Source: Methanospirillum lacunae (lineage in GTDB: Archaea; Halobacteriota; Methanomicrobia; Methanomicrobiales; Methanospirillaceae). From it: DNA of 64,000 nt. Made by a program: the position numbers and the translations under genes. Each line of letters begins with the position of its first letter. Within the stretch, counting starts at the first letter, position 1. The DNA lies in NCBI RefSeq assembly GCF_003173355.1, contig NZ_QGMY01000004.1:1-64000 (forward strand). The letters are read 5' to 3'. The notes beneath the pieces are model-generated. The model had not been told where the DNA came from and ran no database searches. It saw only the letters and a list, made by a program, of their open reading frames with translations. Of the stretch, positions 26,023-34,801 are shown piece after piece.

Positions 26023-26499
26023 ATGGAGGATCAGGCCGGGCTTGAATTGTCACCCAGAAAGGTGGAATATCTCAAGTACGTATATGAAAAAGGAAGAACT
26101 GTTAAGACCAATGAGCTTGCTTCTCATTTCTCTGTTGATCCCTCTACTGTCACAAAATCAATACTTGAACTGGCTGAAAGTGGGTACCTTTCACATGCTC
26201 CTTACCGGGGAGTGACTCTTACAGATTCAGGTACTATGTATGCGAAGTTTCTTGTCAAACGGCATCGGATTCTCAGTCTTATTTTGGTTAGAAATGGCCT
26301 CTCTGAAGATCGAGCATGTCAGGAAGTAAACCGGTTTGAGAGTTTTGTCTCAAGGAACGCAGTTGATACGATGTGCTGTGCTATGGGCCATCCTCAATTT
26401 GGCGTATGTGGGACAATAACTCATGATGATGGATGCCTGCAAGTTAGTATGACTCATTTTAAAAATCAGGTTGAATCATCTGGCTGTGGTGATCTATGA
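26023..26499 (+). CDS. DtxR/MntR-type metal-dependent repressor
   Basis: From ATG 26023 the protein has 158 residues (a TTG at 25996 would add nine). The N-terminal winged helix is 'RKVEYLKYVYEKGRTVKTNELASHFSVDPSTVTKSILELAESGYLSHA', followed by the dimerisation helix 'AKFLVKRHRILSLILVRNG' and 'DTMCCAMGHP', a metal-binding segment. The C-terminal SH3-like domain is absent, as in MntR-type members. It is the first gene of the operon: its TGA overlaps the cbiQ start (ATGA). It probably represses the nickel/cobalt importer when metal is sufficient. Confidence 0.88.
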   Translation: MEDQAGLELSPRKVEYLKYVYEKGRTVKTNELASHFSVDPSTVTKSILELAESGYLSHAPYRGVTLTDSGTMYAKFLVKRHRILSLILVRNGLSEDRACQEVNRFESFVSRNAVDTMCCAMGHPQFGVCGTITHDDGCLQVSMTHFKNQVESSGCGDL

Positions 26500-27326
26500 G
26501 CACATCTCCGATATCGGACCATCTTCCTGACATTAATCTGATAACATCACTCGCTGAACGACAGACAACAGTGTTTTCCCGTATAAGTCCCTGGACTAAA
26601 CTTGGAATGCTAATCTGTCTTATTCTCACTATTACCTGTGTCCAGAATATCCTCGTGCTTCTTATTTTGTATGTCATCCTTCTGTTTCTCTATAGGGTAG
26701 CAGAACTTCCGGTCAGGAAAATCATTGCATGGCAGGTTTTACCAGCTTTTTTTGTCATCTCTCTAGTTGGAATTTTAATCTGGAATGAACCCGGGTCAAT
26801 CATTCTGATGTTACCTATAGGTCCGTTTTCACTTCATTTGACAGATAATGGTTTGTTTCTTTTCATCAGACTCCTGTTAAAGGCCCTCATCTCGTTTATG
26901 GCATCAATCTTCTTTCTTATGACAACACGCTATGAGCATTTCTCTGCCCTCATTTATCGGCTGTTTCCAACTCCACTTGACCAGATTTTTCTCATGGCGT
27001 ATCGGTTCTTATTTCTTACAATTGCTATGACCGGTTCGGTTCTCAAGGCAGTACGCTCACGAGGAGGAGGGCTTATCCGTTCGGTCAGAATGCAGAGCAA
27101 GATGTTTGCAGAAGTTGCGGGTCTTGTGTTTATCCGGTCGTTTGAACAGGCTGAACGTGTTGAAAAAGCAATGATTTCACGAGGATATGCAAATGGAACG
27201 TACCGGACAGTGATAGTAGTTCCACCGCCTACCATTCTAGAATATCTCCTTCTTTTTGGGGCCTATACTCTTGTTATAGTATCTGTATGGATCATTCCTT
27301 TTTTTATTGGTGAATATCCATGGTAA
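26496..27326 (+). CDS. cbiQ: CbiQ/EcfT transmembrane component of a nickel/cobalt importer
   Basis: The 276-residue protein has about five to six transmembrane helices. It carries the T-component signature with Ala-Arg-Gly-like motifs: 'AVRSRGGGLIRSVRMQSKMFAEVAGLVFIRSFEQAERVEKAMISRGYANG'. These two loops couple the ATPase to the substrate-binding subunit. Its N-terminal part is variable. It overlaps the regulator gene by 4 bases and the ATPase gene by 7 bases. The metal, Ni or Co, cannot be read from the sequence. Confidence 0.92.
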   Translation: MSTSPISDHLPDINLITSLAERQTTVFSRISPWTKLGMLICLILTITCVQNILVLLILYVILLFLYRVAELPVRKIIAWQVLPAFFVISLVGILIWNEPGSIILMLPIGPFSLHLTDNGLFLFIRLLLKALISFMASIFFLMTTRYEHFSALIYRLFPTPLDQIFLMAYRFLFLTIAMTGSVLKAVRSRGGGLIRSVRMQSKMFAEVAGLVFIRSFEQAERVEKAMISRGYANGTYRTVIVVPPPTILEYLLLFGAYTLVIVSVWIIPFFIGEYPW

Positions 27327-28207
27327 TTATTAGAAAAAACACTAACTTCATTCATTGTACTCCGGTTGATCCAGATCAGGATCTCATTCACATCGATTGT
27401 GCCAGCCATATTTACCCTGATGGCAGTGTTGGAATCCACAATATGTGCTTTTCGGTTCGAAAACATGAGATTGTCTCACTCTGTGGTCAGAACGGGGCTG
27501 GAAAATCTACCCTAATTGAGCATCTCAACGGATTACTCCTTCCATCACAGGGAGATATCTGGGTTGAGGGTCGCTCAATAACCAGTGGTGAAAGGGGAGA
27601 TCTTTGGAAAGAGGTTGGAATCGTTTTTCAGCGATCTGAAGATCAACTCTTTGCACCTACTGTTCTTGATGATGTTATGTTTGGACTCCTCAACCTTGGG
27701 ATGAATCATGAGGAAGCAGAGGCGGTAGCACGTAATGCCTTATCCGCTGTGGGGGCTGAAGATATCTGTGATAAACTTCCGAATTACCTAAGCGGGGGAC
27801 AGAGACGTCTTGTTGCCATCGCCGGTATTCTAGCAATGAAACCACGAGTCATCGCTATGGATGAACCGACATCTGATCTCGATCCAATCCATGGTGCTCT
27901 TATTGAGAGATTAATTCGGGATCTTCGTGATAGGTTTGATATCAGTGTGGTTATTGCTACACATGATATGGATCTTGCTGCACGGCTTTCAGACCGGGTA
28001 TGTCTCGTAAAAAACGGCCTAATCTTCGCAGAGGGATGTCCAAAAGAAATTTTTTATGATACCGGGCTCATAGAAGAGGCAGGGCTGTATCTGCCTGATG
28101 TGGTTATGACATATCTTGAATTTTGTAAAAAAAGAGGGATTTACCCAAAAGACCATCCAATAAATCGTGATGATCTGGTGAATCTACTCGTTTCCGGATT
28201 ATCATAA
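27320..28207 (+). CDS. cbiO: CbiO/EcfA ATPase of the nickel/cobalt importer
   Basis: The 295-residue ATPase has Walker A 'GQNGAGKST' (residues 56-64), the Q-loop region 'GIVFQRSEDQLFAPTVLDDVMFG', signature 'YLSGGQRRLVAIAGIL', Walker B 'PRVIAMDEPTSDLDP' and the H-loop 'VVIATHDMD'. 'RSEDQLFAPTV' is typical of CbiO/EcfA. The N-terminus is about 20 residues longer than usual. The ATPase energises uptake with CbiQ and CbiM. Only one ATPase gene is present, so a homodimer is likely. Confidence 0.95.
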   Translation: MVIIRKNTNFIHCTPVDPDQDLIHIDCASHIYPDGSVGIHNMCFSVRKHEIVSLCGQNGAGKSTLIEHLNGLLLPSQGDIWVEGRSITSGERGDLWKEVGIVFQRSEDQLFAPTVLDDVMFGLLNLGMNHEEAEAVARNALSAVGAEDICDKLPNYLSGGQRRLVAIAGILAMKPRVIAMDEPTSDLDPIHGALIERLIRDLRDRFDISVVIATHDMDLAARLSDRVCLVKNGLIFAEGCPKEIFYDTGLIEEAGLYLPDVVMTYLEFCKKRGIYPKDHPINRDDLVNLLVSGLS

Positions 28208-28226
28208 TTTGGTATCATGCCAAATT
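28206..28226. promoter_or_regulatory. 21-bp near-perfect palindrome between cbiO and cbiM
   Basis: AATTTGG (28206-28212) and CCAAATT (28220-28226) flank TATCATG. Nine of ten positions match. The palindrome overlaps the cbiO stop and lies 60 bases before cbiM. It resembles DtxR-type operators in arrangement. The regulator is the first gene of this operon. A terminator hairpin is the alternative. Confidence 0.45.
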
Positions 28227-28287
28227 TCAGGAAAGGTATTTACCACTTTTTTGCGATACTGTATCTGAAAGATTAGTTGGGTTCATT

Positions 28288-28938
28288 ATGGCACATATTC
28301 ATCTTGAGGATGGTTCTTTTACAGTATTCTGGGTTCTGTTGTGGTGGCTGATTGCCATACTTCTCATTGGTATTGCATTATACCTCCTTCGATCCAGTAA
28401 AAAACCTGATCCCAAAAAAATTACTATTGCTGCATTTGTAACTACAGCGGCATTTGCCATCTTCCAAGTGCAGGTTCCTGTATTTGGGGGAGTTCATCTG
28501 AATTTGACTCCTCTTATTGGGATTTTGGCAGGTCCTCTTCTTGGTACCCTGATAATTTTTATTGTTAATATTCTATCCGCAGCAATCGGTCATGGAGGTT
28601 GGGGTCTTGTTGGAGCAAATGTTCTCGTAAATCTGTCAGAAGTTATCGTTGCATGGTATGTCTTTAGATCGATGAATAAGATAACTTCAAACAAGTTCTC
28701 AAGCGCTGGTGTTGCTGCGATTATTTCTCTCTTTGTTGGGAACCTGGTTATGATGGCAATCATTCTGATTTCAGGGATACAAGGTGTTCATCAGACCCCG
28801 GGTGAACTGTTATCTGGACTATCGTTACTTGCAGCGGTGAACATGGGTGTTGCAGTGATAGAAGCGTTTATCACCGGTTTTATTATCGTCTATATCGGAA
28901 AAATCCGGCCTGATCTTCTGGAGGGTTCCAGGAAATGA
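28288..28938 (+). CDS. cbiM: CbiM-type substrate-binding permease of the second importer
   Basis: The 216-residue protein starts 'MAHIHLEDG', an N-terminal His3/His5 metal site characteristic of one CbiM/NikM subgroup. Six to seven transmembrane helices follow, with 'VPVFGGVHLNLTPLIGILAGPLLGTLI' and 'AAIGHGGWGLVGANVLVNLSEV'. It differs from the orphan cbiM at 12851, which begins with 'MHIPD'. Two different S components therefore share the genome and perhaps the same ATPase. It overlaps the next gene by 4 bases. Confidence 0.92.
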   Translation: MAHIHLEDGSFTVFWVLLWWLIAILLIGIALYLLRSSKKPDPKKITIAAFVTTAAFAIFQVQVPVFGGVHLNLTPLIGILAGPLLGTLIIFIVNILSAAIGHGGWGLVGANVLVNLSEVIVAWYVFRSMNKITSNKFSSAGVAAIISLFVGNLVMMAIILISGIQGVHQTPGELLSGLSLLAAVNMGVAVIEAFITGFIIVYIGKIRPDLLEGSRK

Positions 28939-29198
28939 ACAAGCAGGAGATACAGGGATTTTTTGTCTTTGGAGTTCTGGCAGTTGTAATTGTGCTGATA
29001 ACACTGTTTGCTCTAGAATCAACAGGAACTATGGGCATTGAGGATCGATACAACCATGCCGTTGGACTTCCATTGGAAGAGGAAGAATCTGGTGAGAGTG
29101 GGTTTTCACTTGAGGGAAACCCACTTTTTTATCTTGGAATTCTCGGAATGCTGGTTGTAATCTCTTTGGTTTTGTACCAGTATCATTTCAGAGTTTGA
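28935..29198 (+). CDS. Small CbiN-like two-helix membrane protein
   Basis: The 87-residue protein has helices at about residues 8-27 and 63-82 joined by an acidic loop ('LEEEESGESGFSLEGN'). It lies directly after cbiM with an ATGA overlap, in the place of CbiN/NikN. The PDGLE motif is not present, so homology is only positional and architectural. It probably helps the importer take up metal. Its 3' end overlaps the convergent YeeE gene by 11 bases. Confidence 0.75.
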   Translation: MNKQEIQGFFVFGVLAVVIVLITLFALESTGTMGIEDRYNHAVGLPLEEEESGESGFSLEGNPLFYLGILGMLVVISLVLYQYHFRV

Positions 29199-29745
29199 AC
29201 ATCTCGAGGATAATGAGGAATCCACTCATCAGGATAACCATTGCCAGTACTACAATCCACGAAGGGAGCCTGAGCAACTGTGGTACTGTATCAACTGGAA
29301 AAACCCCTCTATCCATGAATTTTTTGTTTATTACAGGATAGAAGTGGGCAAATAATCCGGTACCGATAAGCATACCAATCCCACCTCCAAGAAGAGCATC
29401 CATCTGTCCGGTACCAATAGCACCTGCAAGAGTTCCCGGACAAAACCCGAGAATTGCAAATCCAATCCCAAAAATACATCCTCCGATTACGGTTGATCCA
29501 ATAGATCCTCTGAATACGTGAAAATCTAACCATCCCAGATGCTTCATGATATGCAGTCCAATCATGCCGACAATGACTGCTGAAAGCATCAGTTTCAGAA
29601 CCGTGAAATCAGTGAGGAGTAACTGCCCGATGATCACATCATATGAGGTCACTCCACCTTTTTGTAAAAGAAATCCAAACCCTATGCCGAATATTAGCCC
29701 AAGTATGAGTTGTATGGTTGATTTTCGATGAAGTTTCTCAAACAT
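29188..29745 (-). CDS. YeeE/YedE-family half-transporter, C-terminal gene
   Basis: The 185-residue membrane protein has five to six hydrophobic segments and the motif 'FGIGFAILGFCPGTLAGAIGTGQMDALLGGGIGMLIGTGLFA', with the conserved Cys of the thiosulfate/sulfur channel TsuA family. It starts 2 bases after the stop of its partner, so they are co-transcribed and probably form one transporter. The family moves thiosulfate or other sulfur compounds, plausibly for sulfur assimilation. Confidence 0.88.
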   Translation of the reverse strand: MFEKLHRKSTIQLILGLIFGIGFGFLLQKGGVTSYDVIIGQLLLTDFTVLKLMLSAVIVGMIGLHIMKHLGWLDFHVFRGSIGSTVIGGCIFGIGFAILGFCPGTLAGAIGTGQMDALLGGGIGMLIGTGLFAHFYPVINKKFMDRGVFPVDTVPQLLRLPSWIVVLAMVILMSGFLIILEMFKL

Positions 29746-29747
29746 GA

Positions 29748-30269
29748 TTACACCAGTATCCTAAAAATTATAAGACCTGTTCCTATTCCTACTCCAAACA
29801 TACATGCAACAGCAACGAAACTAGCCAGTGATAATTGTGGTATTCCACTAATTCCATGACTGCTCGGGCAGCCCCAGCACCATCTGGCACCGAGCCCTAT
29901 TAATATTCCTCCGATTATTGCAGTGCTCAATCTGAATAAAGGGTTATCTCCAAAAGATACTGAGAATGTGTTGGGAATCCAGGTGATATGGAATGATCCT
30001 GAAAGGAGCGAACTGATAAATGCTCCAATAATAATGCCAAAAACAAACATCCACTGCCATTCAACATGGAGGGGAAATTCCTTGTAGTACTCTTTTTCTT
30101 CTACTGCCTTTCTGCCTCGAAAAAGGCTTTCTATCATTCCGGCCACACCTGTAAATGCAGCACCGCATCCCATTGGACGATTTGAAAGAAGCATCGCAAA
30201 CCAGAGTATTATACCAATCCCGATTCCGGCAATATATGGTGACCATAGTGGTGCAGTCAAAGGATCCAT
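29748..30269 (-). CDS. YeeE/YedE-family half-transporter, N-terminal gene
   Basis: The 173-residue protein has the partner motif 'GGILIGLGARWCWGCPSSHGISGIPQLSL', with the two conserved cysteines of the sulfur pore, and 'SNRPMGCGAAFTGVAGM'. Four to five transmembrane helices are predicted. It is first in the operon with the second half-transporter. In larger YeeE proteins both halves are fused; here they are split. Confidence 0.88.
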   Translation of the reverse strand: MDPLTAPLWSPYIAGIGIGIILWFAMLLSNRPMGCGAAFTGVAGMIESLFRGRKAVEEKEYYKEFPLHVEWQWMFVFGIIIGAFISSLLSGSFHITWIPNTFSVSFGDNPLFRLSTAIIGGILIGLGARWCWGCPSSHGISGIPQLSLASFVAVACMFGVGIGTGLIIFRILV

Positions 30270-30639
30270 AATTAAGATATCATGGATTTTTATGGAATTG
30301 AAGTTTGTGATAACATTCCACAGAAATAGCGATTCTTAAATTCCTTTTATTTTTAGAAAAAATGACCCTAATTTCTGCCCTGTTTAGGAAAAATAAAAAA
30401 TATTGTTCTCACTTCAAATTACTTGAAATTTTAAGTGTAACTGCTACTTCACCTCTATCTGGAACGATACAGAGGGAAATAGGAAATGTCTCCATCCGGT
30501 TTTTTGTATTTCTGTTTCCTGGAATGATACATATGCCTGATTTGTGACTGTTATATTATCTTACCTGACATATTTTGGAGAATAACTAAAAACCGTAATT
30601 TTTATGGATTATAAGATTATGAGATAGAATGACATATTT
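30270..30639. other. Intergenic region before the IS5 remnant
   Basis: 370 bases with short overlapping frames only (one of 61 codons at 30362 without recognisable family). I see no promoter-like repeat. The DNA is AT-rich and may be part of the decayed insertion. Confidence 0.3.
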
Positions 30640-31300
30640 ATGATCGAGTTAGTTTTCACAATTTTCTTGGATATCCTAAAGTTATTTCAGATCGTTCCAC
30701 AATTTGGTATTTTAGAGAATGACTTAACGATAATGAATCTCTTTATTGTATCTGGATGGTATTATAAAACCAACTACAATTCGGGATATAAAATCAAGCG
30801 AGGTTTAATGCAGGATGTAACTTTCATTACAGCAGATCCGGTTCATACTAAAGCGGATAAACCCAGAGGTGATGAAGTACGAACGAGAAGATCAAAAGAA
30901 GGTACATGGATCAAAAAGGGGAACAATCCATATTTTGGATTTAAAACGCATACCTTGGTGGATAAAGATAGTCGATTCATTTGAAGCGTTGAAACCTCAA
31001 TGGCGTCACTTCATGATAGTCAAGTAAGTCTTTCAGAACAAGGTCAACCGGTCTATAGAGATAAAGTATAATAGCGTTAGTTATAGATCTTTGGTAAGAA
31101 AAGTCGGCAAATAATCGGGTTTTAAGCATTTCAGAAGATCAATGATTTGAATGTTTCATCATGTGATCTTATTCTTACCTGTGACAAAAAATCGTTGAGT
31201 TTTTCGCTATCCTCTACGAAAAATGTCCACTTCACTCCCATGTTATGCATTTGATGAAATATGGGTTAAAAATTGAGAGGACATTTATTATTCTAACGGA
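30640..31300 (+). pseudogene. Remnant of an IS5-type DDE transposase
   Basis: A frame of 114 residues (30640-30984) ends at a TGA but continues in frame with homology. 'MQDVTFITADPVHTKADKP', 'RTRRSKEGTWIKKGNNPYFGFKTHTLVDKDSRFI', then after TGA 'SVETSMASLHDSQVSLSEQGQPVYRDKV'. These match the middle part of IS5-family transposases (the second Asp and the 'YGYKxHxxVD' region). Further stops follow, and traces may reach about 31300. No terminal inverted repeat was found, so the element is degenerate. Confidence 0.75.
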
Positions 31301-31580
31301 AAACCCTGCTACATTGGTTAAGACTTCTCTCTGTGTCTATGTTGTATTAATTATTTATGATAGAGATCTAATATATTTTTTAATTTTAATATTAAATAAA
31401 AATAAATCCGTTTTGGGAGTAGTCATTTTTAACTCTTATGACTGAGTTATATTGTGAGAAGATAATTCTCTTTCAGTTCAAAATTATCTACTTTCAAGGA
31501 ATATGATTGATCTTGTCAGAACAATAGTTGTCGATTTCTAACCTAAGCATCTTTATCAGTATATACAAGCCGGCCAATAC
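31301..31580. other. AT-rich spacer before the receiver-kinase gene
   Basis: Very AT-rich DNA with no ORF. A TATA-like tract (31370-31400) lies upstream of the gene starting at 31581. Otherwise I see nothing. Confidence 0.3.
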
Positions 31581-33976
31581 ATGACGAATGAATTAATCAG
31601 GATTCTGTGTGTCGATGGTAACCAGGAAATATTAGCATTAGGTAAATCCTATCTGGAACGATATTGTGAATATTCTGTAGACATAGTCGCAAATTCTGTT
31701 GCTGCCCTTGAGATGGTACTATCTCAAAAGTACGATGTGGTTGTATCTGGTTATCAGATGCCAGTGATGAATGGTATCGAACTTCTAAAAGAAATCAGAA
31801 ATTTAAAAAATCCCATCCCTTTTATTATTTTTACCGGACATGGAAGAGAGGATGTAGTAATTGATGCATTAAATAATGGTGCCGGTTTTTACATCCGGAA
31901 AAAAGGAGATATTCAGGCTGAATTCAACGAGTTAGAATCTCATATTCGGCATATTGTCGAACTAAAAATAGCAGAGATAAAAATTCAGGATCAGATACAA
32001 CGAGAACAGGATATTATCAATTTCCTCCAAGATGCAACATTTGCAATTGATACAGATGGAATCGTCATCGCCTGGAACCGTGCAATGGAAGAAATATCCG
32101 GTGTTATGGCTCAAGATATTGTGGGAAAAGGAGACTATGAATATGCTATTCCTTTTTATCACATAAGAAGGCCGGTTCTCATAGATTTTGTTATAGATGG
32201 GAGTTCAGAAATTTCTACTTACTATCCATCTGTTATCAGAAATGAAAAAAACCTTAGTGCAGAAGTAGGAGGTCTATTATTATTCACCGGAAAAGAAGTT
32301 TATATTTGGTTCACTGCAGCTCCATTATACAATTCTCATGGTTCAATTGTTGGTGCGATAGAATCAATCAGAGATATTACTGAGAGGAAAAATCTGAAGA
32401 TATAATAAGAATAACAAAAGAGCGTCTCCAGATTGCTCAGAAGATTGGCCAGGTTGGAAATTGGGAGTTTGATGTCGCATCCGGAACAATATGGGCATCT
32501 GAAGAAGCATGTAAAATATTTGAAATAAACCGTCCTCTGGATGGGATAATATCGTTAGAATATGTTGAGTCTAGAATTCCTGATTGTCAGCGTGTTCATC
32601 AGGCATTGGTTGATCTGGTTGTTGAAAATGTTGAGTATGATCTCGAGTATACCATTTTTAGCAATGGTCCCACTCCAACAAAAATTATCCATTCTGTAGC
32701 TAGGGCTGATCGTGATCTGGATGGAAATCCTGTAAAATTATATGGGGTAATTCAGGATATCACAAATAGAAAAAAAGTTGAAAATGAGATCCGTAGAAAA
32801 AATGAAGAACTTCAGGCAGCTATTGAAGAGATAACTGCAACTGAAGAGGAACTTCGTGTTCATTTAGATCTTCTGACAATGAAAGAACAACAGGTTCGGG
32901 AGAGTGAAGAGCAGTTTCAGGCATTGTTCATGAATATGACCGAAGGAGTTGCTGTTCATGATCTGATCTATGATTATACAGGAAAATCCTACGATTACCT
33001 TATTAAAAAAGTAAACCCTGCCTTTTATTTACACCTGGGCCTCTCACAGACAAATCTGGTAGGAAAGACTGGAAGGGAAGCATACGGGGTTCAGGATCCC
33101 CCATATCTGGATATATATGCTCGTGTTGCCGAATCTGGAGTTCCAGAGATCTTTGAGACTTACTATCCTCCGCTTGATAAGCATTTTGCGATTTCAGTTT
33201 ATAGTCCAGCCAAAGGAAGTTTTGTAACTGTTTTTATGGATATATCTGAGCGAAAATGTTCAGAACAAGCTCTTGCACATCAATATAATCTCCTGAAATT
33301 AACAGAAGAAGACCTCCGTCAGACCAAAACTTACCTGGAAAATCTGATATCAATTGCAAATGTCCCGGTTATTGTCTGGGATTCGTCATTTCGGATTACT
33401 CGTATGAATAATGCCTTTGGGTTTTTGATAGGAAGATCTTCAGATGAAATGATTGGAATACCTCTCCATACATTATTTGCTCCAGAACAGGTGGATTTGT
33501 GTGTCCATTTATTTCAATCATCACTCAAAGAAGGCAGGGGAAGTTCAACTGAAATACCGGTTCTTCACCGGGATGGTTCTTTAAGAACAATTCTCTGGAA
33601 TTCATCAACACTCTTTGCCCAGGATGGAATAACTCCTATTGCAACTATAGCACAGGGACGGGATGTGACAGAAGAGCGAAGACTGGAGGAAGAAAAGTCA
33701 TCTGCCCTTCTTCAGATCCAACAAAACCTTGCATTTCTTGCAATTCTAAACGATGAGATAAGAAATCCACTTACAATAATTTTAACCTGTGCTGATTTGA
33801 TCAATGATCAAAAAATATTAGATCAAATTTGTATTCAGACACAACGTATTGATGAAATGGTTAATCAATTAGATAAGCGTTGGATAGAATCTGAAAAAGT
33901 TCTTACTGCAATACGAAAACATTACCATATTAATTCAGGAGTCAATTTTGGGGAAACTTCTTCAAAAAATATCTAG
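31581..33976 (+). pseudogene. Receiver-PAS sensor protein disrupted by a frameshift
   Basis: The N-terminal frame (31581-32405, 274 residues) has a receiver domain (residues 6-120) and one PAS domain, ending 'RDITERKNLKI' at a TAA. The next frame is open upstream to 32396 and reads 'EDIIRITKERLQIAQKIGQVGNWEFD', continuing through three PAS domains and a coiled coil to 33976. A single indel near 32396 restores one protein of about 798 residues. The receiver is unusual: Gly57 replaces the phosphoacceptor Asp ('VVSGYQMP') and Gly13 replaces an acidic-pocket Asp. The C-terminus 'LAILNDEIRNPLTIILTCADL' resembles the His-box region of Methanospirillum-type sensors but has no ATPase domain. Confidence 0.8.
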
Positions 33977-34255
33977 AAAGATCTGAATACTGTACAAACA
34001 ATCTGGATTTGTTATCTCTGCTCACCTTTCAAGCACCTGAATGACGGAGAAAATGTGTAACATCTAAAAGCGAAGAATAATTTTGGAAAGTTGGCTTTTA
34101 GACATACCCATGAATCATCTCTCTGGGTATGATTGTATGCTTATTGTGTTTTATATAACCTTCATGATGGATTCTCTTCGGACAAGTAGGAACGCCTTGA
34201 TATGAGTTACTATTATATGAAAAATACGACGAATGGGTACAATTAGTGAGCCTTG

Positions 34256-34780
34256 ATGCCTGAATCCAGAAAGTACTCTTTTTCGTGGGAATTATTAGGT
34301 AATATTCAGAGAGGTAGACCAAATCTTGGGAATAGTACACGGCTGGAGGTCTACCGCCTCATGCAGTACTGTTTTCGTGATGTGATCGAGAAACATCTGG
34401 GAACAGAACATACTGATCTGATCTTTTATGAAGCCGGAAAACTGGCAGGTGAAGAATTTTATTCTCATCTTTTTACTGGAATTACTGATTTTCATGAATT
34501 TATCAGTCGTATCCAGGAATTATTAAAGGAATTCAATATTGGTATATTCAGAGTGGAAGAGGCAGATATTGAAAAGGGGAGGTTTGTTCTCACTGTGGAA
34601 GAAGATCTGGATTGTTCTGGTCTGCCAGATCTAGATTACGTTGTGTGTACATATGATGAAGGGTTCATCGCCGGACTTCTTGAAAGTTTTACAGGAGACT
34701 CATACTCTGTGCGGGAGATCGATTGCTGGTGTACTGGTGATAGGACCTGCAGGTTTCAGGCTTCAGTTATAAGAGATTAG
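34256..34780 (+). CDS. V4R-domain sensor protein
   Basis: I place the start at ATG 34256 (174 residues; a TTG at 34253 precedes it). The V4R signature is visible as 'YEAGKLAGEEFYSHLF' and, at the end, 'GLLESFTGDSYSVREIDCWCTGDRTCRFQ', with the three conserved cysteines. V4R domains bind small hydrophobic or aromatic ligands and often act as sensors. It is followed after 21 bases by a histidine kinase, so the pair probably forms a two-protein sensor. No helix-turn-helix is present. Confidence 0.87.
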   Translation: MPESRKYSFSWELLGNIQRGRPNLGNSTRLEVYRLMQYCFRDVIEKHLGTEHTDLIFYEAGKLAGEEFYSHLFTGITDFHEFISRIQELLKEFNIGIFRVEEADIEKGRFVLTVEEDLDCSGLPDLDYVVCTYDEGFIAGLLESFTGDSYSVREIDCWCTGDRTCRFQASVIRD

Positions 34781-34801
34781 AATCAGATTAATAGGTTCAA
34801 T

